Notes: generated from the sequence alone by a model not told the origin. 64,000 bases of DNA from Acanthochlamys bracteata (GCA_019914995.1 CM034132.1:3846501-3910500); one strand, 5' to 3'. Positions 1 to 12,180 are shown, counted from the stretch's first letter. Numbers and translations: made by a program.

Positions 1-237
1 TTTAAAATAAAATTCTGTCAAGTAAATAATTTATTTTAAAACGCGAAATAAATTTTTTTTTTGAAATGCTCGTACAAACAATCTTCAAATTCTCACATCT
101 TGAAGAGAACAAAGAATTGGGAATGCATAAACGACGAATATTTTCAAAAATATTATTATTCTTTAAGACCGTTTTGAACCTTTTTATCCTATTTGGACGA
201 AGTTATATTTTAAGAAGTCATCCATTTGCAAACACTT

Positions 238-524
238 AGTGGGTGTTTCAAGTGAGTGAAACTTCACTTTTTTCCGCCAGAATTGGAGTTCCACTCACTT
301 TCTTTGTTTCAATTGCAAATAAAACTGGGAACTCGAGTTCCCAGTTCTATATAAATGGAACTCAAGTTTCATTATATATTTTTTTTTAATTCACTTCCAA
401 CCCACTTCAACAATCAATTAAAACATAAAAACTAAACTCCACTTTCAACTTATTTTTCAAGAAACTCCACTTTCCATTTTTTACTTTCACGTAACTCAGT
501 TACGGGCATTTGAAACACGCCCTT
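238..524. repeat. hAT-like MITE
   Basis: A non-coding block of about 290 bp with imperfect terminal inverted repeats. The left end reads GGGTGTTTCAAGTG, and the reverse complement of the right end reads GGGCGTGTTTCAAATG. The inside is AT-rich with short self-complementary pieces. I could not find a clean 8-bp target duplication, so assignment to hAT rests on the terminal sequence only. A similar right end lies near 28165-28190. Confidence 0.45.
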
Positions 525-2577
525 AAATCATGACCAACAATAGCCCGACGTACCGCTGCGGGTTAACTTAATTACGATAATATATTACTACAGCAAACTA
601 CCATTCCATTCGAAAATTTTAAAGCAAACGAGATGAACTTTTAGTAACTATTATTGATATTGGGAGTCAATTCCATATCTTTAGAAGAGCAGAGAGTGTC
701 AAATAACTACTAGATGGCTAGTGATGTAATAGATTGTATGTATTGAAATTAGAATGTTTTGATTAAATTCTATTTTTACTGTACAAAGAATTCTTTAATT
801 AGAATTTAATTTAAGTTTGTCTAATCTGTATTGTAACTTTTTATTCAAAATATTCTTGATTTTTGTTTTTGTTATTTTTTATTATAAATGAGTCTACTCT
901 CATCCACAGAGAATGAAAATCTAAAAAATACTACCCTGACACGCTCCTCTCAGTTGGCCAAATTAATATTTTCCGAAAACCACACCACCGCCTATCGTCG
1001 TTCTCTTCCATTGTCTAGCAAAATCAAAAGTTTATCTGCTCTTATGCCAGAATAGAAGTGCTTCTCTGCTCAAACCATAACACTGATCAACAATCAGTAA
1101 AAAGCATCTCTCACCCATCACAAATCAAAATATACAATGATTTCATCAGTTACGTTTATATTTGTTTGATTTGCTGTGTGCAAAGTTTTAAATTCTTTTG
1201 TACATTTGTTGTTCCATCATTGCATTTCGTCGTCTTTGTTAGAGCTCTTGATTGAAGAGGAAGGGTCTCTTCAATCGAGAAACTGTTCGACTTTTGGTCG
1301 AATAATTTGTCTCTTCGAATCTATACGAATGAACCTCCTTGAACCACATCCAACCTATTCGAACCTCTTCGATCCAGTTCAAACCTAATCGAACATATGC
1401 AACCCTTTTCAAATCTATTTGAAAGTACCTTGAACAGTCCTTCCTCGAACCTCTTCAAATTTAAAACATGGGTTCCTTCTTTGAACCAAGAATGTATTCT
1501 AGCATAAGTCGAAGAGTGTTACCTTATTCTAATAGTTTCGTTCTTCAAACCCCTTCAAATTTAAGATGAATAATTCCTTCTTCGAAACTCTTCGAATTTG
1601 AAGACATTGAAGAGATAATGTATTATTATTCTTTTACTTTAAAATAAATTGTAAGGATTTTTCTAACCCTATCCGGCAGCCAACAAAAAAAAAAGAGAGA
1701 GGGAGAAGAGTTTTGTCTCTTGCTGTCCATTTTGATCAATCTAGCTGAGTTAAAATTTCATTTGCGTGTTTCTGATCGATAGTTTTTCATTCTGGACGGT
1801 AAAAATTATAGTTGGAGTTCTCTATACACATATCCGTGCGTGTTTATGAAACCATCGGTTATAGTGAGATCTCTCTACTTGACTTTTGTAATTTGCTGAA
1901 TTATTGAATCTTGAAATATATAGTTATTTGCATCTAGTTTAGTTAAAAATAATGTGTGTATTGTCTTTATTACAGTAGTAGAGATTTATTTGTTGTTTTA
2001 ATTTTAATTTCTCATGTTGGAAAAGTTTTTCATATAAATTAATTGTGTTGATATGCTTACGATTTTAGTGATTGATTTCTGTTGTGGTGATTTGATTGAT
2101 TTTTAGTTCTCGTGATGATTTCTATTCAAAAGAGAGAGATAATTTTTTTATATTCACTAAATGTTGTATATTGGTAGGTGTTATTTTATCCCCATCAAAA
2201 TGTGCATATTTTATTAAACTTATTAGATTTAGAAACGTCCACTCGATGTTGGTGCCTGTCTGCTTGATAACGAAATACCAAAAACAAATGCTCTGTTGAA
2301 TTTAGAGTGTTTATATAACTTTCTATTAATGAACGTATCTAACTTCGCTGTAGAGTACTAACTGTATAGCTATCAACTCCATGCTGGATTCCTCAATAAA
2401 TTAAATTAATTAAAAGTTTGGTTGGCAACTTGTATGCAGCCTGAACACCGCATGTGGCTAGCCATTAGGATCATTAGATGCTTCCAAAGCTTCTACTGCT
2501 GTTATGAATAAGACAATTTTCATTTATATGGGTAGCAATGAGTAGCACCTGAATTCTTCCAAACAAGCAACCGTGGT
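525..2577. other. Intergenic, no supported gene
   Basis: AT-rich DNA. Short open frames (for example 1058-1388) have no recognisable protein character, and stops are frequent in all frames. It holds the TTCGAA-rich patch listed separately and a purine tract (AAAAGAGAGAGGGAG) near 1690. Confidence 0.5.
1247..1612. repeat. TTCGAA/TTCAAA-rich degenerate short repeat
   Basis: Over about 360 bp the words TTCGAA, TTCAAA, CGAACCTC and their complements recur many times with variable spacing, on both strands. The pattern looks like an eroded short-period satellite. Alternating GAA/TTC also resembles heat-shock-element arrays, but no gene starts directly downstream. Confidence 0.4.
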
Positions 2578-2700
2578 ATGAACCTTCTTGGCCACTCCGG
2601 TGATGATGTTGAGTTCTTCCAGATAAAGTACAAGTCCTATTAACAAGGAATATATTACAAGGAGTTAGATCGATGCAAGGATACCCGATTTAATTTTAAG
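2578..2700 (+). pseudogene. Orphan exon-like coding stretch with one stop
   Basis: A 41-codon frame runs from an ATG to a consensus splice donor (AAG|GTAAGAAT at 2700/2701). It is interrupted by a single TAA at 2641-2643. The composition is protein-like (DDVEFFQIKYKSY before the stop, YYKELDRCKDTRFNF after it) and is unlike the flanking AT-rich DNA. I do not recognise the family. It may be an exon fragment of a lost gene or one carried by a transposon. Confidence 0.3.
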
Positions 2701-3434
2701 GTAAGAATCATAGAATGGAATGATGGATTAAATCTATTTTAGAAATGCCACTTTATTAAATATTGGTAAGTGGTTTGATTCGAATGTGAACAAGCTAGAT
2801 ATGCATTATGATGAAGTTCAATAGTTAAGAAAGATGAACAATCATCCAAAAAATTAGAAGTCCAACAGTCAAAAAACTTAAAGCATCTTTTGAAAGAAAG
2901 AATGTTAAAAAACTTGAATAATTAACGAAAAGATAGAATACCAATTATTTAGAAATACAAAAATCTCGTTAGACACACACATACTATATATATAAGAGAT
3001 ATTTATTTGAAACATTAATCAACAATGATCACAATATCAATCAATCGATACTTATAAGAGATACAAGCGAGAGCATTTCAGTGGAGTTTTTATCTTTTTT
3101 ACTCATATGAATCTCTTATAAATATTCACTATGTTTTTGTCTCAATTATAGTATTGCTTAAAAAAAATTTTTAACTGTGTTTTATATTTTCACTACATTT
3201 ATACATGTTCGTAAAGAAAAAGCAATAAACACAGTGCAGACCGTAGAGTTGGTGAACAATAGGGCAACTCAAAGAAAAAGACAAAATGCTAGTGTATGCA
3301 AAATGCAAGCATTGTCATAGTGGAGATTATAGACGTATTTATTTATCGCTATAATTCAGAGGAACAAATCAGATCTTATAGTTGTAAATAACAATTTCCT
3401 TAATTCACTCTTGTTAGAAAGAGTTCGTTGAAGT
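2701..3434. other. Intergenic, nothing recognised
   Basis: AT-rich sequence without a sustained frame, RNA gene or clear repeat boundary. Confidence 0.5.
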
Positions 3435-3700
3435 TTATTTAAAGAATATTTGGGAGTGATTATGAAATAAAATTTTATAGCATGAAGGATATTTTGAAAT
3501 TTTTTTAAAAAACGAATTTTACTTTTTCACTTAAAAAAATAAAAATAAAAAATAATAAAATCTTACGATATAAATTTTTTTAAAATTTTAAATTTTAAAT
3601 AAATTTTATAAATATTATAAAAATTTTATTAAAAAATATGAAATAAAATTTTTTTAAAATGTTATTAAATGTTTTGTCAAATATGATCTTAATTTTGCTA
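3435..3700. repeat. AT-rich MITE-like repeat, copy 1
   Basis: One of about a dozen related blocks of 170-260 bp in this window. Each is built of alternating A-rich and T-rich runs (AAATAAAATTTTTT, TTTAAAATTTTAAAT) that fold back on themselves, with a less AT-rich edge such as CAAATATGATC. Other copies: about 4840-5010, 19705-19880, 20800-21020, 24640-24860, 31800-32040, 32900-33110, 35060-35275, 35330-35580, 38285-38475, 49970-50150, 50165-50380, 52795-53055 and 53620-53740. Boundaries are approximate. Confidence 0.4.
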
Positions 3701-3717
3701 AATAGAACAGTCCATAA

Positions 3718-3747
3718 AACACACACACACATATATATATATATATA
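3718..3747. repeat. (AC)n(AT)n microsatellite
   Basis: ACACACACAC followed by alternating AT, directly abutting the snapback MITE that starts at 3748. Confidence 0.85.
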
Positions 3748-4138
3748 GGAGAACGATAACGGCACTTCTAAGCACTCTATTTCTAGTTTTATTGTTAAGA
3801 GGACATTCAAATCTAATTTTTACCGTTAGATATAGAGAATTATAAGATAAAAATATACTTACAAAATTTCAACTCAATCGAAATATGATTTCAGCTCTAT
3901 CTGGTCACTTAATCAATATGACAGAAATGATACGATATATATATTTTGAAGTCTTATTTTCTGTCATCAAATGACCGGATGGAAGTGAATTTGTAATCCG
4001 ATTGAGCTGAAATTTTGTTAGTAGATTTCTAACTTCTAATTCTTCTTATCCAATAGTAAAGATTAAATTTGGAGATCACTCAGTCATAAATCGGAGAGAG
4101 TGTTCAGAAATGTCTCTAATAATGAGGAATCTCTATCC
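3748..4138. repeat. Snapback MITE, copy 1
   Basis: The two halves of this roughly 390-bp block are inverted repeats of each other. The left half carries TTACCGTTAGATATAGAGAA, AACTCAATCGAAATATGA and TGGTCACTTAATCAATATGA. The right half carries their complements in reverse order (TCATCAAATGACCGGATGG, CCGATTGAGCTGAAATTTTG, CCAATAGTAAAGATTAAATT). A transcript would fold into one long imperfect hairpin. No coding content. Related copies lie at 4160, 37433 and 38859. Confidence 0.65.
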
Positions 4139-4159
4139 CCCACCCACCCCACACATATA

Positions 4160-4564
4160 GTGGAAATAGAGGCACATCGTTTTTTAAGGACACATCGGTC
4201 CGGTTCCACCGATACAAAGCTTCAAATGTGATCTTTATCGTTGGATATAAAGAACTATGTGTTGAAAATATATTGACAAAATTTCAGCTAAATCAGACAA
4301 CGAATCAACCTTCATCCAACTTCTTAATTAATATGATAAAAATGAGAAAAATCTAAAATATATATTGTCTTATTTTTATCATATTGATCAAGAAGTCGGA
4401 TGAAAGTTGACTCGTGATCCAATTGAATTAAAATTTGGTCAACACATTTTCAACTCGTAGTTTTTCATATTCAACGGTAAAGATCACATTTAAAATTTTG
4501 TATCGGTAGAACCGGATCGATTTGTGCCGATGTGTTCTTAGAAAATAATATGCTTTTATTTTCA

Positions 4565-4566
<2 letters not shown>
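4160..4566. repeat. Snapback MITE, copy 2
   Basis: A second hairpin element, about 20 bp from copy 1. The outer arms are TGGAAATAGAGGCACATCG (left) and the complement of CGATGTGTTCTTAGAAAATAA... with GCTTTTATTTTCA (right). Inner arms pair through GATAAAAATGAG/CTTATTTTTATCATATTGATC. The right end abuts a (TA)n tract. It belongs to the same family as copy 1 but is divergent. Confidence 0.6.

Positions 4567-4567
<1 letters not shown>

Positions 4568-4601
<34 letters not shown>
4568..4601. repeat. (AT)n microsatellite
   Basis: Uninterrupted alternating AT for about 34 bp at the right edge of the second snapback element. Confidence 0.9.
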
Positions 4602-4607
<6 letters not shown>

Positions 4608-6715
4608 TGAGGTGTTAGGAACGTACAATATGTTATCTTTTAAATTACCTATAGTTTTAAGATTATTCTTTTTATAAGATAACGTCGGATGTATGTGTCA
4701 CAATATATATGACTAGTCTCACTTAGATATAATAAAGTCGAGATAAGATAAAGACAGTTCAACTAATTTTCTGTACATCCAATCGCTCCAACCAAAATAG
4801 TATACATGGCTTACCGAATTTTTTGGAATTCATATTCCAAAAGCACTAATAATTTTTTTAATGTTTTAATTTTTTAAATTCGAATTATATATATAAATTA
4901 TAATAATATTTTTAAATTTATAGTAAAATATAAATTTATCTTTAGAAAATTTTTGAACTTTTAAAAAAGGTTATTTTAAGCATTCCGAACATTCTTTTAG
5001 AGCATATTTTGGCAAATGGTGACTTTATTCACTATATTTTCCGTTATAAATTTGATGTGGATTTGGTTGTAATGTTGTATAATAATGTAATACGACAAAA
5101 AGTAGATCCAATAACAACTACATGAACGTACGTCACCAACTTCTAAGCGGTTTAAGATTTTTCATCTACTTCTAAAGATGTTTTTGCATCTTTATAATTA
5201 ACTTAACATTATTTTTAATTTAATTTTAGTTATACAAAATAATAAAAAAAAAATGTATAACTTATTTGTTTCTAAAAATGTATAATATTAATAAATATAT
5301 TTTTAATAACTAAATTTCAATCCAAAAGAACTTGTTTTAAGTGTCACAAATCAAAGCCGATAAGGTCATTATTAATAATTTTACTATATTTGGCTTCATC
5401 CTGACCTACCTTGTGCTATTGCTCACCATACCTTCAAAACTTTTCAGCAGGACCAGTTCTTCCATCAACTCAACTTAGTGTAATACTTTCATCATTTATT
5501 GGCAAATTTTTGGTACGTCTTTTTCCTTTCGTTTTTTGTCTCTTTTTTATAACGCGAGAAAAATACAAACACTCTTTGTTTTTTTAGGTATAATAGTTCG
5601 TTTGGTAGAATTATGAAAAATTAAAATATAAAATGCAAAATCTACGTCTCCTAATCTCAAAAATATTGTAATCATTAATCTCAGTAATAAAAAATCTATG
5701 ATCGTGGTCATTATCAAATATTTTTTAATAAACAACTTCAAATGTTATTATTAGAAAGTAAATCAGTAAATCGGACTGAACAAAATATTTTTTTTGAATT
5801 AAATTGAAACGTTCTAGTTTATTTTCAATAGCTTTACTAAAATAAACTCTGTATGAGTTAGCGACTGATTCCTGCTGCTTTGCTTCAGTAATAAGTCAGT
5901 ATCGTTAGAATTAATCTTTAGAATTAATTATTGAATTAATATAAGAACTATTCACCGATATACATTCTCCTCTAATGCAACTATTGAACTTAAACATATG
6001 TCGTGGGACCTCTACATCTTTGATTAATTAATAATTCCCAATAATCCTCACCGTGCATGCTGTGCATTTTCACGGATAATATCTCTCATAATCCGCAAAT
6101 TTCTCATAATTAGTAGAAGCAAATTGTAGTTACTCGTTCATGCTCAGTTATATATAGCATTCAATCAATTTCCTCAATACTATTTTATTGTTAGATGAAA
6201 GTGGCACTTCATTTTTCACTAAACCTCATCAAGAACAATAACCAGATCATCTCCTTGGGGAAGAGTTAAAAATGGTAGTTCAAGAGTTGAGAAGCATGAA
6301 TTTAAGTCGCGTTTCGGTTATTTTTCTTCTACGCTACGGCGCACGGTAAAATCTCATTTAACCAATGCATTGCAACCCATCCCTATATGCATTGCAACCA
6401 ATCCCTATACATGCATTTTTAACTCCAAGAAAAATAACATTATGTATGTGACTCTTACATAAATGTAACTTACTGCTAGTTGTGTATAGTTTATAAGTTA
6501 CAACTGTCCAACATATATATCCATTCTTTTCTTTGACATTACTCTTCTGCAACAGGAATCCCTAGTATTTCACCCCTTTCAATTTGCTCTCTTCAAGACC
6601 CAGATATTAATTACAAGCATCAACCATGTCGTCAATCTATATATTCTTTGTCGCCTCCGGTTCTCTTCATATGTTACTACTCTTCTTCTCTAAGTAATAC
6701 TAGCACTGATTCACT
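4602..6715. other. Intergenic / 5' flank of first TBL gene
   Basis: AT-rich DNA with one AT-rich repeat copy (about 4840-5010). From about 6540 the sequence becomes pyrimidine-rich (CTCTTCAAGACC, GTCGCCTCCGGTTCTCTTC), which is typical of a plant 5' UTR leading to the ATG at 6716. I see no other gene. Confidence 0.45.
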
Positions 6716-9700
6716 ATGGGGAAAGGTTCATGGCTAGAAAAAGAACCATGGTCTCCAGTACACCGCAAGAACATGAACTATATCATCGTCTTGCTCTTCG
6801 CAGCAGCACTTTTCCTCGTTGTTTCTTTCCATCTCTTTTCTGCTCGTTCTGTTGCGGTCATCGCAGTTTCGTCAGAGAGCACAATGCCACTGAGAGCAGT
6901 GACACAGTTTGAGCTAGTATACTCTAACCGTTCTATCCTTTGCCTTCCTGTGTCTAAGGCAACTGTAATAGTCCAAGCAGAAGTTCAGCTTGCTGACGGT
7001 AATGATTTACCGGTAACACTTTTACCTGCTCCGCCGGATTCGGTGCAGAGTTCTGATACGCAGATTAAGTTCAGGTATGTTAATAATTCTGTAGTATGCC
7101 TTCCTGTCTCTGGTGCTGCTGTTAGTCTCCATAGACCCAAGAACCGTACCGGTGACGTGAAACAAAATGAGAATGAAAATGTTACAACGACGGTTGCTAG
7201 CACGCCAGCCGCAACAGATACAACGGATAAAGCTGAGCTTATCAATCCCATTATAGATGAAGAAGAGCAGAGAGGTATGTGTGAGTTTTTAACTGTTTAG
7301 TTTCTTCTTCTTTTTTTAATAACTCAATTAGCAGCTAGATTCTGAAATATATTCATGCATCTTTGAATTTGCTGATTATCTTTGGCAAACCTTGAAACAC
7401 TTTGTTCCATCTTCAAAGGAATTCTTGTAAGAAGCATTGCTACTGTAATAATTCTATAGTTCGGAATCAAATCCAAGTAAATCTAGCTAGTTTAATTGTT
7501 TGGCTACAAGCATCTCTTCTGTTTGGGGGAATTTAAGATCTCAACAACTATCTACAAACAGCTAGATTAACACAGTACTCATCATGAAGAAAAAATTAAA
7601 AATTCCCCAGGACAATCTATATAAAACGTTTACGTAAATTTAGCTGACATTTGTTGGATTTTGACTTGATATAGCGAGGCTTCTGTTTATTGTCTCTAGA
7701 CCACTGTTATTTGTTTCTCTCAATTCACAGAGCTCCATAGGAGAGTTCTGTTACTGAAGAGATAAGAAAATTTAGGTCCAACCCTAGTGAGTAGAAAGAC
7801 ATTGTATCGAACTACAAAGACACTACGAACCACATATTAAGAAGCTCATATACAATAACACATATTAAGCAAAGATTGACAAGGTGATATTAGTTAATGA
7901 CTCAATTATGGAGAAAATTTGTTGTCACTGACAGTAACACTGTGTAGTGTGTCCCCCCTGCCAACAAATTTCACACATGCGTCTTACTGTTTGGTTTGAA
8001 AAAAATAGTTTTGCTTAGGATTGAAGTCAAACAACTAGAGACAGACTGAAAATAAACTATTGAGTTAATACATTAATAAATTGAGTAATTATGAGTCATT
8101 AACAGTGTTAATTATCTACAATCGGTAGCTATTAAATTTAGTTAATTACGGTCTAGTCCCCTATCCGATTGTATTTTGGTTTCCAATCCCTTAAATTGAT
8201 TAAATTATTCTATTAAATTTATGATACGACATCTTTCAAACTTAATTATGTGTTGGGTCAAGTTTTAGCATTTGTAATGACTATGGCAAAATATAGTGTT
8301 GCGGATACAATTAGAGTTATAAAAAAGTTCCTGATGATTTGGTGTAACTGTTTTCAAGTTAATCTTGGTGCACATTTGAACTAGACTATGCCCATTGCAA
8401 CATTGATCAGTATTTTTGACATTTTACTTATTCACAGAGATTGAACGTCGCCGGACTCACAACAAGGTGATCCGGCGATGGCGAATGATCCGGCCACATT
8501 GCGACGTTTACAAAGGACAATGGATCTACGATAACTCCTACCCGTTCTACAACGTATCAACCTGTCCTTATCTCCGCAAAGAGTTCCACTGCCAGAAATA
8601 CGGTCGGCCTGATACGTCGTACCTCCAGTTCCGATGGAAGCCCGACGGATGTGATATACCAAGGTTCGAAGCCGAAGATTTCTTATGGAGAATCAGAGGG
8701 AAGAAGATAATGTTCGTTGGCGATTCGTTGAGTGTTAACATTTGGGTTTCACTTGTTTGCATGCTTCATTCAGTAGTACCTAGTCACGGGTACCGAAAAC
8801 ATGGCATGTCCATTGCAAGATTTGAGGTACGTACTTATCAATCTTGCGTTTGATTTTACTCGGGTAAATGTTCATGTATATATATCTTTGTGCTTATGTA
8901 CATTCAGAAATACGACGTTGAGATAATGAACCAATGGAAACCTTACTTGGTTGACATAGAAGAAGAAAAGGAATTAGGTCGTGTGCTGAAACTGGATTCA
9001 TTACAGTGTAATGGGACTGAATGGAGTGGTGTTGATTTTCTGGTATTCAACACTTGGTATTGGTGGTTCCGGCAAGGAAAGGCCAGACCGTAAGTGCGAG
9101 ACCCTAACATATTGACAAAATCCTAAACTTGATTTTTGATACACGTTTACTGGGTGTAGGATGAAATTAATGGTTATTATTCTTTCGTGATGCAGATTTG
9201 ATTTCATAAAAGATGGAGATAAGGTAGTCAAGGACATGAACCGAATGGATGCATACGCAAAAGCTCTTAATACTTGGGCTTCATGGATCAGTTCCAATGT
9301 TGATGCTTCGAAAACTAGGATTATATACCAAGGTGTGACTCCTTCTCATCTCAGGTAAGACGTGCATATTTTACAGAACTACCGAAACATTTAGAGCAGG
9401 AACTTGAATACCCAAAATATCTATTTGAATGAACACATTTGTCTTTATACGGGGCCAATTATCTGCTGCCACAATAATAGAACTTGATGAGCTGATATAA
9501 TAGGCACGAATAAACCACTCGATCAGAAAGCTTAAATTTGATAGATATGTAATGGACCAATATATATACTCTGATGTTTTATGCATGATTTAAACCAGTG
9601 GAAGGGAATGGGGGCAGCCAAAAAGAGCAAATTGTTTAGGACAGAAGCACCCTGTGAAGGGATCGACTTACCCTACTGGTCCGATTCTGCCACAACCTAT

Positions 9701-9893
9701 CATTGAGAAGGTGTTGAGTACAATACCAAAATCCAAACATGTAATTCATCTCGACATAACGCTTCTTTCACAGCTGAGGAAAGATGGTCACCCCTCTGTC
9801 TACAATGGGTTTCATCATATGGATTGTGGGCATTGGTGTGTTGGGGGTGTCCCTGATACATGGAACCAGCTCCTCTATGCAGCTATTGTTTGA
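6716..9893 (+). CDS. TBL: TRICHOME BIREFRINGENCE-LIKE (TBL) protein, five exons
   Basis: Predicted Golgi polysaccharide O-acetyltransferase of the TBL family, whose studied members acetylate xylan, mannan or pectin. Exons: 6716-7274, 8438-8826, 8908-9089, 9196-9354, 9599-9893. All introns are GT-AG and the joined frame gives 527 aa. Seen: a cytosolic stub, a signal-anchor helix at about residues 22-42, a long variable stem (43-187), the PMR5N Cys-rich block starting at Cys208 (YGRPD, RWKPDGC), the GDS motif at 281-283 (FVGDSLS) and the DxxH motif at Asp505/His508 (DCGHWC, then PDTWNQLL). These supply the family's catalytic Ser, Asp and His. Oddities: the usual NQW after GDS is NIW, and the stem carries an internal duplication. 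The closest group by eye is TBL36-43. It is paired with the second TBL gene at 21.4 kb, which has the same intron phases. The polymer substrate cannot be inferred. Confidence 0.93.
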
Positions 9894-10459
9894 TAGGTAA
9901 TTAATTCTAAAGGTATATCTACTGTAAGTACACATTATTGTAATAATTTTCTTATTGTACCGCAGGAGGTGCTGAGATGCAGCTCCTCCCCCAGGATGGT
10001 TTCTGTATGGAAAACCTACACAAACCGAATAGAAAAGGGGTGAATTGAGTTGCTTACAAAAAATAAAAGTCATAAACCAATTTTCTTTCGAAGTAGCAGT
10101 AATATAGCTTGTTTACATTGTAGCAGACGGAAAGAAACAAAGATGGATTAGTTAAACTAGTCAAGTAATCCTAAGCTATATCAAAAATAAAGAAAAGTCA
10201 GTTTTTGCAATCCGAATTATATGTAAGAAGAAAAAAGAAACATTCACCACACAAACACATTAAATTTACATGTTCAGTTTGTTTACATCGATGTCGATTC
10301 TTCGTCAAGCGTGAAATATATTAATTTTCTCAAATTGTTATAATGACAAGGTAACGTGTTTATCCAAATAACCTCGCCTTAACCGGTTCCCTCCTCGATC
10401 TAAACTTTCAGCAGCTTTCTAAACTCTCAATTTTCTACGGTTGCTATCTGATACCCAAT
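9894..10459. other. 3' flank of first TBL gene
   Basis: The 3' UTR presumably lies within the first few hundred bases, which contain several AATAAA-like words (AAAATAAAAG near 10060). The rest is unremarkable and leads into the gypsy element. Confidence 0.4.
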
Positions 10460-10918
10460 GTGAAGTGGAGGTGATGAGGAGAGCTGGTGATCATCCTCAG
10501 CGCTTGAAGAAATTCAACCAACGATGTAGGCCGTAATTGAAAAGTCAATGCGAGGAGAAGGCAGCAGTTGGGAAGGAGAAGATAGTAGCTAGTCTAGACT
10601 TAGCCTTGCATTGGTGGAGCTAGATTAGGCTATCATTTGGCCTTCTAGAAGTAGCTGGAAAAATAAGTGGTAGAGTTAGCAAAGAAATAAAAATACTAGT
10701 GTTTGAGTTTATGTTAATCTTTGATTAGATTAGGACTTGGTGCTGAATAAGAATTAGAATCCAATAGAGACTGTGTTATTTTATTTGTATAAATAGGTGA
10801 TAGTTCATTAGGAGCTACACGGTGGATGAGAATAATTATTTTTCCGCTTACTTTCATATAACATTTATAGTACTTACTTTCGGTAGATTTAGCCTAGATC
10901 CAATTAGTTTCTTATCAT
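10460..10918 (+). mobile_element. Putative 5' LTR of decayed Ty3/gypsy element
   Basis: LTR assignment is inferred from position. The block lies directly upstream of a primer-binding-like site and a gag frame. It contains a promoter-like TATAAATAGG near 10788 and a T-rich 3' end. I could not find a matching 3' LTR after 14600, so its left boundary is a guess. Confidence 0.4.
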
Positions 10919-10919
10919 T

Positions 10920-10931
10920 TGGTATTAGAAT
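10920..10931 (+). other. Degenerate tRNA-Met primer-binding site
   Basis: TGGTATTAGAAT matches the canonical initiator-tRNA-Met primer site TGGTATCAGAGC at 10 of 12 positions. It sits just after the putative LTR and before gag, as expected for a Ty3/gypsy element. Confidence 0.5.
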
Positions 10932-11169
10932 TAGGTGATTCTATAGAGAAACAAGCTGCCCTATACCCAACTCACCACACTCACGACTGGGTTCACCCAG
11001 GATTGCAATAGAAAGTTTCTTAAAAAGACCAAATTCTACTCAAGGAACTAAGAGATCATCAGGAGATATTGATTGGCAAAAACAATACAACTGCATTGCA
11101 CCCCAATTCTCCTTGATAATTTCAAACATGAATGTTGAACACGCAGAATTAAATACTGAGTGAACGGAG

Positions 11170-12180
11170 ATGAGACAATTGATGCATCAATTTAGACAAG
11201 TGTTACGACAAGCACAAGGCGAAGCAACACCACCTGTTGCAATTCAGAGGGATTCCAACCCACACCTCAGCAGCCAAGGTGGGCAACCCTCATCAATCAC
11301 CAATATGGCAAGTACTTCAAGCATACCCATACAAACTACCGCCCCCATTAACCAATACCCAATCTGGTTTAACCAGCTAGCAGTCAAACTATACAAACCA
11401 CAATGATCAACCCATTGAACATACCTTAACTTGTAGTTTCCATGATCTGCATACATCTACTATACTGAATCCATCATCGACCAATCATCAATATATACAC
11501 CAACCTCAAGGAGCTACTACAATGCTTAACCCATTTTCATACCATAATCAAAATATGCATTAAACTCCAAGAGCTACCAACAATTTGTTCCATCAGCAAT
11601 ACCTACATACCACCAATTACCCACCATATCAAACACCTAAAAACTACAGAGCACACAATCACATGACCCCCCCAAGAACCATGACACTGTACCAAACTCC
11701 TATAGGAAGGATGGATCTACCAACCTCAGTGCCGAGAGACAAACATACGTTCACAAGCTTTGATAGAATGGGTCCGCGTGAGTGGGTGTATTCTGTAAAC
11801 AAATACTTCAAATATTTTCGCACTCCTCTATGTGATTGCAGTTCCATCGCAGCCATGTACTTGAAAGAAGAAGCAAATAGGTGGTATCAAAACTTTGAAA
11901 AGGCTAGGCCTCACCACACTTGGGAGGAATTAGCAGATGCACTCCTATTAAGATTCGAACTATCTACTTATGGGCATCCCAGTTTTGCACTACATATGCT
12001 AACACAGAAGGGTATGGTAGCTGAATACCAAGCGCAATTTGAAGACTTACGGACATGGCTTCCTGAGGCAACAGAAGGAGACTTGATAGGAAGATTTAGT
12101 GGAGGTTTGATCAAGCAAATTGCTCTAGATGTTATACAAGACAACCTAGAGACCTACATGAGACATATGTATTAGCTAGG
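11170..12180 (+). pseudogene. Ty3/gypsy gag remnant
   Basis: Broken frames at 11170-11406 and 11585-12175. The second encodes the plant retrotransposon gag core. Recognisable are DRMGPREWVYSVNKYF, the AANRWYQNF-like EEANRWYQNF, TWEELADALLLRF and VAEYQAQFEDL. An internal stop and frame change separate the two parts, and the zinc-knuckle region after 12180 is no longer readable. The element is dead. The order gag-PR-RT-RNaseH-IN supports Ty3/gypsy over copia. Confidence 0.8.
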
